From the NCBI RefSeq assembly GCF_000424105.1, contig NZ_AUJG01000007.1, positions 1-64,000 on the forward strand: a stretch of 64,000 nucleotides of DNA, given 5' to 3'. Position numbers and translations under genes: made by a program. Below the pieces are notes generated by a model, which saw only the letters and a list, made by a program, of their open reading frames with translations, made no database searches and was not told where the DNA came from. The DNA comes from Lachnospira multipara ATCC 19207. Its GTDB lineage: Bacteria > Bacillota > Clostridia > Lachnospirales > Lachnospiraceae. Position 1 is the first letter of the stretch; the number at the start of each line of letters is the position of its first letter. Below are positions 44,067 through 52,470 of the stretch, piece by piece.

Positions 44067-44150
44067 ATAGACCTCCCCTTTTGTCTAGTAAACTAGCTAC
44101 TCTTTAAAATTTCATCCCCTGCGTTATTTTAAAACTATTAATTTAATACA

Positions 44151-44313
44151 AGTAAAGCGGACATTCGGAATCCGCTTCGCTACTTCCTCATGAACGCAGT
44201 GGCACTTTGTGCCACCTGTCAGAAGGGGCTTTAACCCCTTCTGACACTAGTAAGCTTTATACCCCCGCTTAAAGCTTACGCTTTTGAAGCGGGGATCGCT
44301 TACACTGCGTTCA
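44151..44313. repeat. Nested palindrome cluster between fliJ and the motE-like gene
   Basis: A second palindrome nest. An 11-bp perfect outer stem TGAACGCAGTG (44191-44201) pairs with CACTGCGTTCA (44303-44313), and its right arm includes the fliJ stop codon. Inside are GTGGCAC/GTGCCAC (44199-44215), a 12-bp perfect TGTCAGAAGGGG/CCCCTTCTGACA (44217-44246) and a 10-bp GTAAGCTTTA/TAAAGCTTAC (44250-44279). An alternative stem CCCCGCTT/AAGCGGGG (44263-44294) competes with the last. Another hairpin lies outside at 44155-44177. No coding support. Confidence 0.85.
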
Positions 44314-44757
44314 AATACTACGATTATTGTAATTAAAACTAATAACTTCGTCAATCTCTTTCATTTCTTCCTTACTTAATTCCTGCTTAAATTCTTCAAA
44401 GGCTCTTTCCTTTAACTTATCCTGAATCTTTCTTTCCATAACTGCATCTGCAAGTCGTTTTTGTGCAACCTCCAAATTCTTTTTTGCAACCTTAACTTGC
44501 ACCGTTTCTGCCTTTATTAGCTCCTTTGTAACTCTTATACAGTCTCCAAAATGTCGTAAATTTACAATGCTAATTTTATTTTTTGAGGCCTCTTTTTGAT
44601 CATTTACATATCCTCTGTAACGATTAATTAAGGCCTTCATTTTTTCCTCTTCTTCAAGAACTTTATTTTGTGCCTGTACAAATTCCATCTGTCTTTGGCT
44701 CTCGATTTGTTCCTTAAGTTTTAATACATTTTCCATCCTATAAACAAACTTTGCCAT
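44311..44757 (-). CDS. fliJ: Flagellar export chaperone FliJ
   Basis: 148 aa, almost entirely alpha-helical coiled coil (MAKFVYRMENVLKLKEQIES start), as in FliJ. It links the FliI ATPase to FlhA. It lies 14 bases after fliI. Its stop codon falls inside the outer arm of the palindrome nest, so the last few residues may have been shaped by that insertion. Confidence 0.9.
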   Translation of the reverse strand: MAKFVYRMENVLKLKEQIESQRQMEFVQAQNKVLEEEEKMKALINRYRGYVNDQKEASKNKISIVNLRHFGDCIRVTKELIKAETVQVKVAKKNLEVAQKRLADAVMERKIQDKLKERAFEEFKQELSKEEMKEIDEVISFNYNNRSI

Positions 44758-44771
44758 AGACTACTCACTCC

Positions 44772-46142
44772 CTACTTTCGCTTTATACCAGATAGGTTAA
44801 GTTCCCCTTTTTCAAAGCTTTCATAATCTGAGAAAATGTCAGCTAAAAGGGCAAGTTCTTCATCAAAACTAAACTTCTCATCTGTTTGCTGGCATAAAAA
44901 GGCGTTAACCTTGTCGATTTTATAAACGGCATAGTCAATATTTTTATTAGAACCAGACCTGTAGGCTCCAATATTAATTAAGTCCTCTGCTTCATTATAG
45001 GTTGCCATAACAGTCTTTAGTCGTCCTGCCATTTTTTTATGTTCAGGGCTTGCAATCTGGCTCATACATCTTGATATACTTTGTAAAACATCAATTGCTG
45101 GATAGTGATTTTGATGTCCAAGTTTTCTAGATAACATAATATGACCATCAAGAATAGATCTTGCAGTATCAGTAATGGGCTCATTAAAATCATCGCCATC
45201 AACTAAGACTGTATAAAGACCTGTAATAGAACCTTTATCTGACATTCCAGCCCTTTCAAGTAGCTTTGGCATTTCAGAATAAACTGAAGGTGGATAACCT
45301 CTTGTAACTGGCGGCTCACCAGAGGCCAAACCTATTTCACGTTGTGCCATGGAAAAACGTGTCAGAGAATCCATCATTAAAAGCACGTCCTTTCCCTGGT
45401 CTCTAAAATATTCTGCTATGGCTGTGGCAGTTTTTGCTGCCTTATTTCTAATAAGGGCAGGCTTATCTGAGGTAGCAACTACAAGCACGCTTCGCTTCAT
45501 ACCCTCAGGACCTAAATCCCTTTCAATAAACTCCCTTACTTCTCTTCCTCGCTCGCCAATTAAGGCAATTACATTAATATCCGCCTTAGTATTTCTTGCA
45601 AACATACCAAGAAGGGTGGATTTTCCAACACCTGAACCAGCAAATATACCGATTCTTTGCCCCTTACCAACAGTTAGAAGTCCATCTACTGCCTTAACTC
45701 CAAGAGGAAGCACTTCATTAATAATTACCCTATCCATAGGATCTGGTGGTGCGGCCTCAACAGAATACTCTTTGCTAGTTTCAAGTTTAAAGCCATCTGT
45801 GGGATTTCCAAGACCATCTAGGGTGTGACCTAAAATTTCATCTCCTACCTTAACAGAAAGGGGATGTTCTGTATTTTCCACAACGGAACCAGGACCTATG
45901 CCATCTACTACATCAAAGGGCATAAGTAAAACCCTGGAATCTCTAAAGCCTACTACCTCTGCATATAAAACCACAGATTTATCCGCAGATACAATGCGAC
46001 ATAAATCATTTAACTTAGCATCTGGGCCAATAGATTCAATTGTAAGTCCTACGATTTTGGTAACCTTACCAAGTTTGTCATAAAAAGACTTATCTGTTAA
46101 AGCATAGTATTTATTTCTGTCTACTAATGACACCAATGCCAC
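44772..46142 (-). CDS. fliI: Flagellum-specific ATPase FliI
   Basis: The export ATPase, related to F1 beta. At 456 aa it has the P-loop GIFAGSGVGKSTLLG near residue 168, ALIGERGREVREFIERDLG, and the Walker B segment VLLMMDSLTRFSMAQREIGL. GEPPVTRGYPPSVYSEMPKL is diagnostic. It lies between fliH and fliJ. Confidence 0.98.
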   Translation of the reverse strand: MALVSLVDRNKYYALTDKSFYDKLGKVTKIVGLTIESIGPDAKLNDLCRIVSADKSVVLYAEVVGFRDSRVLLMPFDVVDGIGPGSVVENTEHPLSVKVGDEILGHTLDGLGNPTDGFKLETSKEYSVEAAPPDPMDRVIINEVLPLGVKAVDGLLTVGKGQRIGIFAGSGVGKSTLLGMFARNTKADINVIALIGERGREVREFIERDLGPEGMKRSVLVVATSDKPALIRNKAAKTATAIAEYFRDQGKDVLLMMDSLTRFSMAQREIGLASGEPPVTRGYPPSVYSEMPKLLERAGMSDKGSITGLYTVLVDGDDFNEPITDTARSILDGHIMLSRKLGHQNHYPAIDVLQSISRCMSQIASPEHKKMAGRLKTVMATYNEAEDLINIGAYRSGSNKNIDYAVYKIDKVNAFLCQQTDEKFSFDEELALLADIFSDYESFEKGELNLSGIKRK

Positions 46143-46202
46143 TCCCCCTCTTATTCTTATTTACTAATAAAAATGTATCTACTAATGTAAATATCTAAAT
46201 AA

Positions 46203-47315
46203 CTAAATGCAGCTAAGTAGCTTTAAATCCTTAATTAGATTATCTAGCTCAATATCAAGGCCGCAATTAAATACTCCCGTATCTGTTTCAATGATACACT
46301 CATTTCGCTTCATGGTTGGATCCTCTAATATGTCAATATTAACTTCTTTTGACATGGCCACATAAAGCTTTCCCTGATTATTAATCAGGAATTTATAGTC
46401 ATCTGGTGAAACCTTAATAATAAAGTTATGACTGCTATCTGCATTTCTCATAACCCCATTAATTAAATGCATAATAATCTCTTGATTATCCTCTGCCACA
46501 GTTAAGGTCACCTTTTTAAATACATCTGTTAAAATGTCCACAAGCTCCGGCTCAATATTGGCCTTCTTTTCTTCGTACTCTCTTTCAAGCTCTTCTTTTC
46601 TTTGATTATATTCATTATCAAGTTCTTGTCGCATTTCTTCAATTTTAGCTTCCGCTTTAATACAACCATCGTTGTAACCTGACTGGGCTGCATCATTTTT
46701 AATAGCCTCTGTTTCTTCATTGGCCTTATTAACAATGCCCTCAGCCATTTGTCTTGCTTCCTCTAAAATTCTTTCTGCCTCTTCATTGGCAGCAGCAAGT
46801 ATTTCCTCAGACTGTTTATTAATTTGGGCTAGACTCTCTGTAGTAATATTAGAAGTAGGCCTAGGTGCAGATCTTGCCTGTCTTTCCTTTGGCTTAGATT
46901 TGCCTCTTAGCTTTCTTGCCTCCTCAATTAGCTCCTCTTTTTTTTCTAAAAGAGCCTGCTTTCTTCTTTCTCTTGTTTGTAAAATGGCGTCTCGTTCCTC
47001 TGGTGATATATCATCATCAAAGCCCATATTCTCAAGATTATAAAGCCTTTGTAATTCCTCATCTACATCAGCTGTAAGCTCTGAATAATCTTCCTCATGC
47101 CCTTCACCATCTTCAAGTAAGGAATCTATATCCTCATCATTTTCATAGTCATCATAGTCTATGTAATCTGCATCAAGGCCATTAACAAAACCATCCTCAT
47201 CTCTTCTTGCGTAGCTTTCACTAAGAGCCTCGATCTTTTTTTGTATTATTTCATTGTAATCAATGACTCTTTCGTCCTTATTAACAATACTTCCACGTTT
47301 AAGAAGATTAGACAA
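46203..47315 (-). CDS. fliH: Flagellar assembly protein FliH
   Basis: A regulator of FliI. I place the start at a TTG (47315) that overlaps the end of fliG by eight bases. GGAGGTGA precedes it, and the product begins MSNLLKRGSIVNKDERVIDY, the expected N-terminus, giving 370 aa. A longer frame up to 47411 lies inside fliG and looks spurious. The protein is acidic in the first 100 residues, then coiled coil (EEAERILEEARQMAEGIVNK), with a C-terminal V-ATPase E-like domain. Confidence 0.9.
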   Translation of the reverse strand: MSNLLKRGSIVNKDERVIDYNEIIQKKIEALSESYARRDEDGFVNGLDADYIDYDDYENDEDIDSLLEDGEGHEEDYSELTADVDEELQRLYNLENMGFDDDISPEERDAILQTRERRKQALLEKKEELIEEARKLRGKSKPKERQARSAPRPTSNITTESLAQINKQSEEILAAANEEAERILEEARQMAEGIVNKANEETEAIKNDAAQSGYNDGCIKAEAKIEEMRQELDNEYNQRKEELEREYEEKKANIEPELVDILTDVFKKVTLTVAEDNQEIIMHLINGVMRNADSSHNFIIKVSPDDYKFLINNQGKLYVAMSKEVNIDILEDPTMKRNECIIETDTGVFNCGLDIELDNLIKDLKLLSCI

Positions 47316-48330
47316 TGATTTCGTCACCTCCACCTCTAGCAATAACAATTTCTGCTGAATCTTCGAGCTTTCTAATAATATTAACAATCTTCTGCTGAGC
47401 CTCTTCAACATCCTTCATACGAACAGGACCCATGAATTCCATATCTTCCTTGATCATAGAAGCAAGACGGCTTGAAAGGTTGTTAAGCACAACATTTTGA
47501 ACTTCCTCTGTGGCACCCTTGAGGGCAAGAGAAAGGTCGGAATTTTCAACATCACGAAGAACTCTCTGAATAGATCTATCATCAAGTGAAAGAATATCTT
47601 CGAATACGAACATCTTCTTTCTGATTTCATCAGCAAGCTCTGGCTCTTCTACTTCTAAAGTCTCCATGATATGCTTTTCTGTTCCTCTATCAACAGTATT
47701 TAAAATTTCAACAATGGCATCTACACCACCAACGATTGTGTAATCCTGATTTACAAGGCTTGATAGCTTACGCTCTAATACCTTTTCAACCTGCTTAATT
47801 ACATCAGGACTTGTTCTATCCATTAAGGCAATACGTTTTGCAACATCTGCCTGCTTTTCTGGTGCTAGAGAACCTACAACCATTGAAGCTTGGCTTGCTG
47901 GTAGGTAGGATAAAATAAGGGCAATAGTCTGTGGATGCTCATCCTGAATGAAGTTAAGTAACTGTGATGAATCAGTCTTTCTAATAAATTCGAAGGGACG
48001 AACCTGAAGACTGGCAGTTAACTTACCAATAACATCCTTAGCCTTATCTTCACCAAGGGCTTTCTCAAGAAGCTCCTTAGCATAAGAAATACCACCTTCA
48101 GCAATATACTGCTGAGCCAAACAAACTTCATAGAACTCTGAAAGAATTGCCTCTTTAGTCTGTGGTGAAACACTACTTGTGTTGGCAATTTCAAGAGTAA
48201 GCTGTTCGATTTCTTCTTCCTTTAAATGTTTAAATATTTTAGCTGATTTTTCTGGTCCAAGTGCAATTAATAGTGTGGCGGCTTTTTCAACGCCATCCAT
48301 CTCATTTTCACCATTAGGTACTTTTGGCAT
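47308..48330 (-). CDS. fliG: Flagellar motor switch protein FliG
   Basis: 340 aa, three-domain FliG. It shows EKAATLLIALGPEKSAKIFK, the EHPQTIALILSYLPASQA middle-domain motif and a C-terminal torque domain with charged residues (DDRSIQRVLRDVENSDLSLA). It links the MS ring to the C ring and contacts MotA. It is 17 bases after fliF and overlaps fliH. Confidence 0.98.
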   Translation of the reverse strand: MPKVPNGENEMDGVEKAATLLIALGPEKSAKIFKHLKEEEIEQLTLEIANTSSVSPQTKEAILSEFYEVCLAQQYIAEGGISYAKELLEKALGEDKAKDVIGKLTASLQVRPFEFIRKTDSSQLLNFIQDEHPQTIALILSYLPASQASMVVGSLAPEKQADVAKRIALMDRTSPDVIKQVEKVLERKLSSLVNQDYTIVGGVDAIVEILNTVDRGTEKHIMETLEVEEPELADEIRKKMFVFEDILSLDDRSIQRVLRDVENSDLSLALKGATEEVQNVVLNNLSSRLASMIKEDMEFMGPVRMKDVEEAQQKIVNIIRKLEDSAEIVIARGGGDEIIV

Positions 48331-48347
48331 ATACTCTTCCTCCCTTA

Positions 48348-49961
48348 CTAATTCCAGTCTTCATTTAACCAGTTACGCAGCAATAGCGCCACGGCCTCTG
48401 GATTTTCATCAACGAATTTCTCAATAGCAATTCGGGTTTCTGATTTTTCTTGTACATCAATATCATCAACTGTTTGTGTAGCAGTTGCTTCCTTAGTAGT
48501 AGCTAACATATCTTCCACAGATAACTCAGGCTCTGTCTCCTCAACTGTAAGAGGTCTTGTACTTCTAAGAACTACTAAGATAAGAATTGCTAAGATAGCC
48601 ACAGCAAGCACAATCTGAATCCAGAAGCTAGCTGTCTTTAAAATATTAGTTGCTGGCTTATCTTCAAAATATGGTACCTGGTAGGCAACTACTGAAATGT
48701 TATCAGTGTTTGTAATACCTGTACCCTTAGCAATAATCTGAATCCAGTCATCATCTACCTCTAACTTTACAGATTCAGCATTATCTATCTTATATTGGTC
48801 CCAAGTTGTACCAGACAAGAGTCCAGCATCCTGCACCTCCTCTTCCTTATAAACAACCTTTTGTATAAGGGTTACTGCAATTGTAGATGAATCATAAACA
48901 ATATCTCCAGGAGAACTAGTAGTAGTCTTTCGGATTTCATTTGGCAAATATGAATACTGCTTTACTGTATAAGTAGATGTAGAATTTGTGCCATCTGTAA
49001 CATCATAAGTTGTCTCATCATTACTTGTAGTTCCAGGAGTTCCACTAGCCCCTGTATTTCCAGTAGATTCAAGTTCATAACTTTCTGAATATAGACCTTC
49101 TTCTCTACCTTCTTGTGCTGTATAAGTAGTTGAGATTTCATTGATAGTATCCCAGTCTAAATCTAGATTAATAGCAACATTTACCTCATCATATAAACCA
49201 CTACTTGTAATGGCCTTTTGAAGAGATAAAACCACTGTATTTTCTATTGTTGATTTGTATTTAAGCTTTTTATTTAATGTAACTGTGGATGTGGAGTCAG
49301 AATTAATACCGCTAAACAATACATTTCCATTATCATCTGTAATGGTAATGTTATCTGTTGAGGAATTACCAACTGAGGCTGCAAGGAAAAGGGCAATCGC
49401 CTCTGCCTGTGACTCATCAAAGCTTCCTGTAGTTGTAAGTTTTGCAGCTACAGTAGTTTCAGCTGAGTTTGCATAAAAGCTTGAGGTATCTTCTGGTATT
49501 GTTACATTTACCTCAGCGGACTTAATGCCATTATAGCCTTCAAGGTCAGCGGATAATTTACTTCGCAAATAGTTGGCATATTTCTTAATTCTATCGGAGT
49601 CTGTTGTTGTTAGATCATTAGACATTGCCTCTTCAAAGGTATAACCATCAGCTTTTAAATTACCTGAGGCAATTGCTACCTTAGCCTTAGTTAAATCCTT
49701 ATCTTCGACATAAACTATAAGATTATCAATTTTGTATTTGATTTGGTTTTCATCAAGTAATGTCTGTACCTCTCCTAAAGTCTCATAATCACTACAAGTC
49801 TTTAAGACTTCGTATTTAGGTCTAGACAGCACAAAAGCAAGTACTATTACTGCTACAATAAAGACAGTTATACCACTGACAATAATTATTTTTTGAGCTT
49901 TCGAAAAACTTCTCCAAATGTCTAGAAGCTTAGCCGGTATTTCCCTAATTCTCTCTAACAT
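48348..49961 (-). CDS. fliF: Flagellar MS-ring protein FliF
   Basis: An MS-ring protein with two membrane helices (about residues 25-45 and 445-465 by hydrophobicity). Ring-building motifs include GLLSGTTWDQYK-like and YEVLKTCSDYETLGEV. The C-terminal FliG-binding tail is VALLLRNWLNEDWN. A GTG three codons upstream (49970) is possible. The ATG at 49961 has GGGG ten bases before it and is preferred (537 aa). It lies between fliE and fliG. Confidence 0.95.
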   Translation of the reverse strand: MLERIREIPAKLLDIWRSFSKAQKIIIVSGITVFIVAVIVLAFVLSRPKYEVLKTCSDYETLGEVQTLLDENQIKYKIDNLIVYVEDKDLTKAKVAIASGNLKADGYTFEEAMSNDLTTTDSDRIKKYANYLRSKLSADLEGYNGIKSAEVNVTIPEDTSSFYANSAETTVAAKLTTTGSFDESQAEAIALFLAASVGNSSTDNITITDDNGNVLFSGINSDSTSTVTLNKKLKYKSTIENTVVLSLQKAITSSGLYDEVNVAINLDLDWDTINEISTTYTAQEGREEGLYSESYELESTGNTGASGTPGTTSNDETTYDVTDGTNSTSTYTVKQYSYLPNEIRKTTTSSPGDIVYDSSTIAVTLIQKVVYKEEEVQDAGLLSGTTWDQYKIDNAESVKLEVDDDWIQIIAKGTGITNTDNISVVAYQVPYFEDKPATNILKTASFWIQIVLAVAILAILILVVLRSTRPLTVEETEPELSVEDMLATTKEATATQTVDDIDVQEKSETRIAIEKFVDENPEAVALLLRNWLNEDWN

Positions 49962-49997
49962 AATTCTCACACCCCAAATCCTTCAAAAATGGTTTTG

Positions 49998-50333
49998 TTA
50001 AATCTGCATATTCATTATTGCGTTGTAGGCTTCTAGCGCCTTATCTCTTATGGCAACAGTGTATTGCAATGCAATATTTGCCTGTTGCTGATATACCCCT
50101 AATTCATGTGTGTTCGTTAAGTTTCCAAGGGCGAAGTCAACTTCTGCCTGCTGAGCTTGTTTAATATAGTCGTTAGTACTTTCAAGTAAGCTTGTAACAG
50201 AAGAATAGACTGCACTAAAAGCATCCCCTGAATTAGTTTCACTAGTTTTTTCTTGTGTCCCTTGATTCATGGCATTTGTTACCTTATAGACATAGTCTGA
50301 ATTTAAATTATTTACAGCCTGTGTAACATCCAT
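49998..50333 (-). CDS. fliE: Flagellar hook-basal body protein FliE
   Basis: A 111-aa rod-MS ring junction protein, all helical. It carries the conserved tail DFALGNLTNTHELGVYQQQA and ALQYTVAIRDKALEAYNAIM. It is exported early. It follows flgC after a 114-base gap with tandem repeats and precedes fliF by 36 bases. Confidence 0.95.
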   Translation of the reverse strand: MDVTQAVNNLNSDYVYKVTNAMNQGTQEKTSETNSGDAFSAVYSSVTSLLESTNDYIKQAQQAEVDFALGNLTNTHELGVYQQQANIALQYTVAIRDKALEAYNAIMNMQI

Positions 50334-50362
50334 AAGCCACCTCCAAATATTAGTATCTTACT

Positions 50363-50421
50363 TCTCTTTATAAACCTTACTAATTTCTCTTTATAATCTC
50401 TCTTTATAATTCTCTTTATGA
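50363..50421. repeat. Four 11-bp direct repeats between flgC and fliE
   Basis: TCTCTTTATAA occurs at 50363, 50386 and 50399, and with one change (TCTCTTTATGA) at 50411. On the transcribed strand this reads TTATAAAGAGA, a purine-rich motif. Spacings are 23, 13 and 12 bases. The gap has no gene. Confidence 0.75.
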
Positions 50422-50447
50422 TTTCTTTTACTAATAATTTCTATTTC

Positions 50448-50933
50448 CTATTCTCCAATGGTTAAGCCTTTTTGAGCCATAGCCTTTGCTGCATTAAAGG
50501 CTGAAATATTTGCCTCATAAGATCTTGAAGCATCAATTAAGTCTGTCATTTCCTGTACTACATTTACATTAGGATATGTTACATAACCGTTCTCATCTGC
50601 ATCTGGGTGAGATGGATCATAAACAATATTCATATCTGTATTTGTATCTTCATAAACGCTTGTTACCTTAACACCATTTCCTACAATTCCTCCATTTGCC
50701 ATACGAAGTGCGTCTGCAAATGTAGAATAGCTCTGATAAACACTTGCTTTCTTTCCAAGTGCTGTGCCTGTTAAAGTCTTTTCTGTAAATACAACGTTTT
50801 TCTTTACGTATGCTGTTCCATCAGAAGTTCTAGTTGTATCCGCATTAGCAATATTTTCTGCAATAACATCAGTTCTTAGCTGCTGTGCTGTCATTCCAGA
50901 AGCGCTAATGTTAAAGGATGTAAAAAGTGCCAT
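50448..50933 (-). CDS. flgC: Flagellar basal-body rod protein FlgC
   Basis: A proximal-rod protein of 161 aa. The N-terminal motif is SFNISASGMTAQQLRTDVIA, followed by ENIANADTTRT. The HPDADENGYVTYPNVNVVQE motif and the C-terminal SRSYEANISAFNAAKAM are typical. It lies 29 bases after flgB. Confidence 0.97.
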   Translation of the reverse strand: MALFTSFNISASGMTAQQLRTDVIAENIANADTTRTSDGTAYVKKNVVFTEKTLTGTALGKKASVYQSYSTFADALRMANGGIVGNGVKVTSVYEDTNTDMNIVYDPSHPDADENGYVTYPNVNVVQEMTDLIDASRSYEANISAFNAAKAMAQKGLTIGE

Positions 50934-50962
50934 ATAATCCTCCTTTAGCTAGACTATTCCTA

Positions 50963-51355
50963 CTACTTAATCACATAACCAAACCTATTAAACTCATTTT
51001 TAATGCTGTCAATCAATGCCGAATAGTTTAACTGTTCTGAGGCTAATTCTACATTTTCAGTGGACAAATCCACATTGTTTCCATCTGTTCTATATGAAAG
51101 TGTAGAATTATCTGTATAAGTTCTAATTGCAATATCATTGTAATTAACATTGTTTACTCTCTGACTAAGAGAGGTGGCATCGCTACCTGCTCTTTGAAGG
51201 GCATTTTCTAAAAATGTAGTAAATTCTATGTCTTGCCTTTTATAGTTTGGAGTATCAACATTAGCAATATTATTACTTAGTACTTCTTCCCTCGCCCAAC
51301 TTGCATTAGCAGCAGTTGTTAATAGGTTTACATAACCAAATGCTCCTGTCGCCAT
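50963..51355 (-). CDS. flgB: Flagellar basal-body rod protein FlgB
   Basis: A proximal-rod protein of 130 aa with SWAREEVLSNNIANVDTPNY and the RQDIEFTTFLENAL motif. The frame is open to 51370, but AAAGGAG sits just before the ATG at 51355, which I take as the start. It is the first gene of the fla/che cluster, preceded by candidate promoters and a short terminated leader. Confidence 0.96.
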   Translation of the reverse strand: MATGAFGYVNLLTTAANASWAREEVLSNNIANVDTPNYKRQDIEFTTFLENALQRAGSDATSLSQRVNNVNYNDIAIRTYTDNSTLSYRTDGNNVDLSTENVELASEQLNYSALIDSIKNEFNRFGYVIK

Positions 51356-51427
51356 AGATTCTCCTTTCAAAAGAAAAAGCTTTTTATTTACTATGAGTAT
51401 ATTTAATTCACGAATAATACTAATTTA

Positions 51428-51455
51428 ATTATAAAATAAATTAATAAAATTACAA
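51428..51455 (-). promoter_or_regulatory. Candidate proximal fla/che promoter (P2)
   Basis: TTGTAA (51455-51450), a 16-base spacer and TATAAT (51433-51428) on the minus strand, about 70 bases upstream of flgB and downstream of the terminator at 51511-51544. It would give the main operon transcript without passing that terminator. Confidence 0.5.
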
Positions 51456-51510
51456 GTAAATTTTGCCTTGCCAAAGTCTTGCAAGATCTTTAAATCACGT
51501 ATTTCAGGAT

Positions 51511-51544
51511 AAAACAAAAAATGGACCCACTAATGTGGATCCAT
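51511..51544 (-). terminator. Terminator between the distal promoter and flgB
   Basis: A 10-bp stem with one G-U pair (ATGGATCCAC facing GTGGGTCCAT, 51544-51535 with 51530-51521), followed on the minus strand by TTTTTTGTTTT. It lies downstream of a promoter-like sequence at 51578-51606, so it would end a transcript of about 60 bases. It may also end codY read-through. Confidence 0.75.
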
Positions 51545-51568
51545 CCATTCGTCGCTTTATCCTCCTTG

Positions 51569-51588
51569 GATAGTAATATTGTACTATC
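51569..51588. promoter_or_regulatory. Operator-like palindrome over the distal -10 box
   Basis: GATAGTA and TACTATC form a perfect 7-bp inverted repeat around a 6-base centre. It spans the -10 box TACAAT (51583-51578) of the distal promoter. The geometry is that of a repressor site. I cannot name the regulator. Confidence 0.4.
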
Positions 51589-51606
51589 TTTATAGTAAAA
51601 AAGCAA
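51578..51606 (-). promoter_or_regulatory. Candidate distal promoter (P1) between codY and flgB
   Basis: TTGCTT (51606-51601), a 17-base spacer and TACAAT (51583-51578) on the minus strand, about 70 bases after the codY stop. The predicted transcript soon carries AAGGAGGA, a 14-codon open frame (51548-51504) and the terminator hairpin. Confidence 0.55.
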
Positions 51607-51672
51607 GACTGTTTATATATTTAGTAATTTTAGTAGGATTTTTCGTCTTTCTATGATTTTTAGCCTAATAAG

Positions 51673-52452
51673 CTAAAGAGAAAGACTGCCATCCTTAGCC
51701 TCAACCTCGTCAAATATTAAGTCATTTAAAACCTTAATATAAGTTCCCTTCATACCTGAAGATCTAGTTTCTATTACATTAGCCGACTCAAATTTTCTTA
51801 GGGCATTTACAATAACAGAACGAGTAATGCCTACCTTATCAGCTATTCTTGAGGCAACTAATATTCCTTCCGTTCCATCAAGTTCATTTAAAACATACTT
51901 CATAGCCTGTAGCTCTGAAGAAGAAAGGGTTGAGATTGCAGACTTTACAATCTGGCGCTTTCTTGCATCTATTGCAGACTCTTCATTAACAGACTGCATA
52001 AGACCAAGGCCTACTACTGTAGTTCCATATTCACTAAGAATAATATCGTCAATATCATAATTATTATTCTTTCGATACATAAAAAGTGTACCAAGTCTCT
52101 CGCCAGCAATTTCAATAGGTGTAATAAGGGCTGTAATATTCTTTACATCCTTGCTATCAAAACCTAAGATGGCAAGATTAACATTTTCATTAGTACTAAG
52201 GACACTTAAGAATCTCTCATTAAGCTCTGGGTCAATAAAACCTCCCTTAGATATTACTAAATCCTTTATAAAGGGACCTTCCTCTAAATTAGCCATTCCA
52301 AGGACTTTGCCCTTTTTACTAGTAACAATAATATTAGATAATAAAATCTCTGAAAGGCAAAGACAAATATCTGTAAAATTTACTCTTAAGGTGTGATTAT
52401 TGTGTAACAACTTATTAATTTTACGAGTTTTGTCCAATAATTGTATACTCAT
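51673..52452 (-). CDS. codY: GTP- and branched-chain amino-acid-sensing repressor CodY
   Basis: A global nutrient regulator of low-GC Firmicutes. At 259 aa it has an N-terminal GAF domain (MSIQLLDKTRKINKLLHN start) and a C-terminal winged helix. The recognition region is ASRIADKVGITRSVIVNALR with SSGMKGTYIKVLND. It is encoded 18 bases after topA and directly upstream of the fla/che cluster. In B. subtilis CodY represses the fla/che operon and codY also lies just before flgB, so the arrangement is conserved. Confidence 0.97.
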   Translation of the reverse strand: MSIQLLDKTRKINKLLHNNHTLRVNFTDICLCLSEILLSNIIVTSKKGKVLGMANLEEGPFIKDLVISKGGFIDPELNERFLSVLSTNENVNLAILGFDSKDVKNITALITPIEIAGERLGTLFMYRKNNNYDIDDIILSEYGTTVVGLGLMQSVNEESAIDARKRQIVKSAISTLSSSELQAMKYVLNELDGTEGILVASRIADKVGITRSVIVNALRKFESANVIETRSSGMKGTYIKVLNDLIFDEVEAKDGSLSL

Positions 52453-52470
52453 AAATTCACCCCTATAATA

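Noticed and set aside
47316-47411. Longer fliH start inside fliG
   Set aside because: The extra residues are Leu/Lys-rich noise from the fliG overlap, while the TTG at 47315 has a strong ribosome binding site and gives the expected N-terminus.
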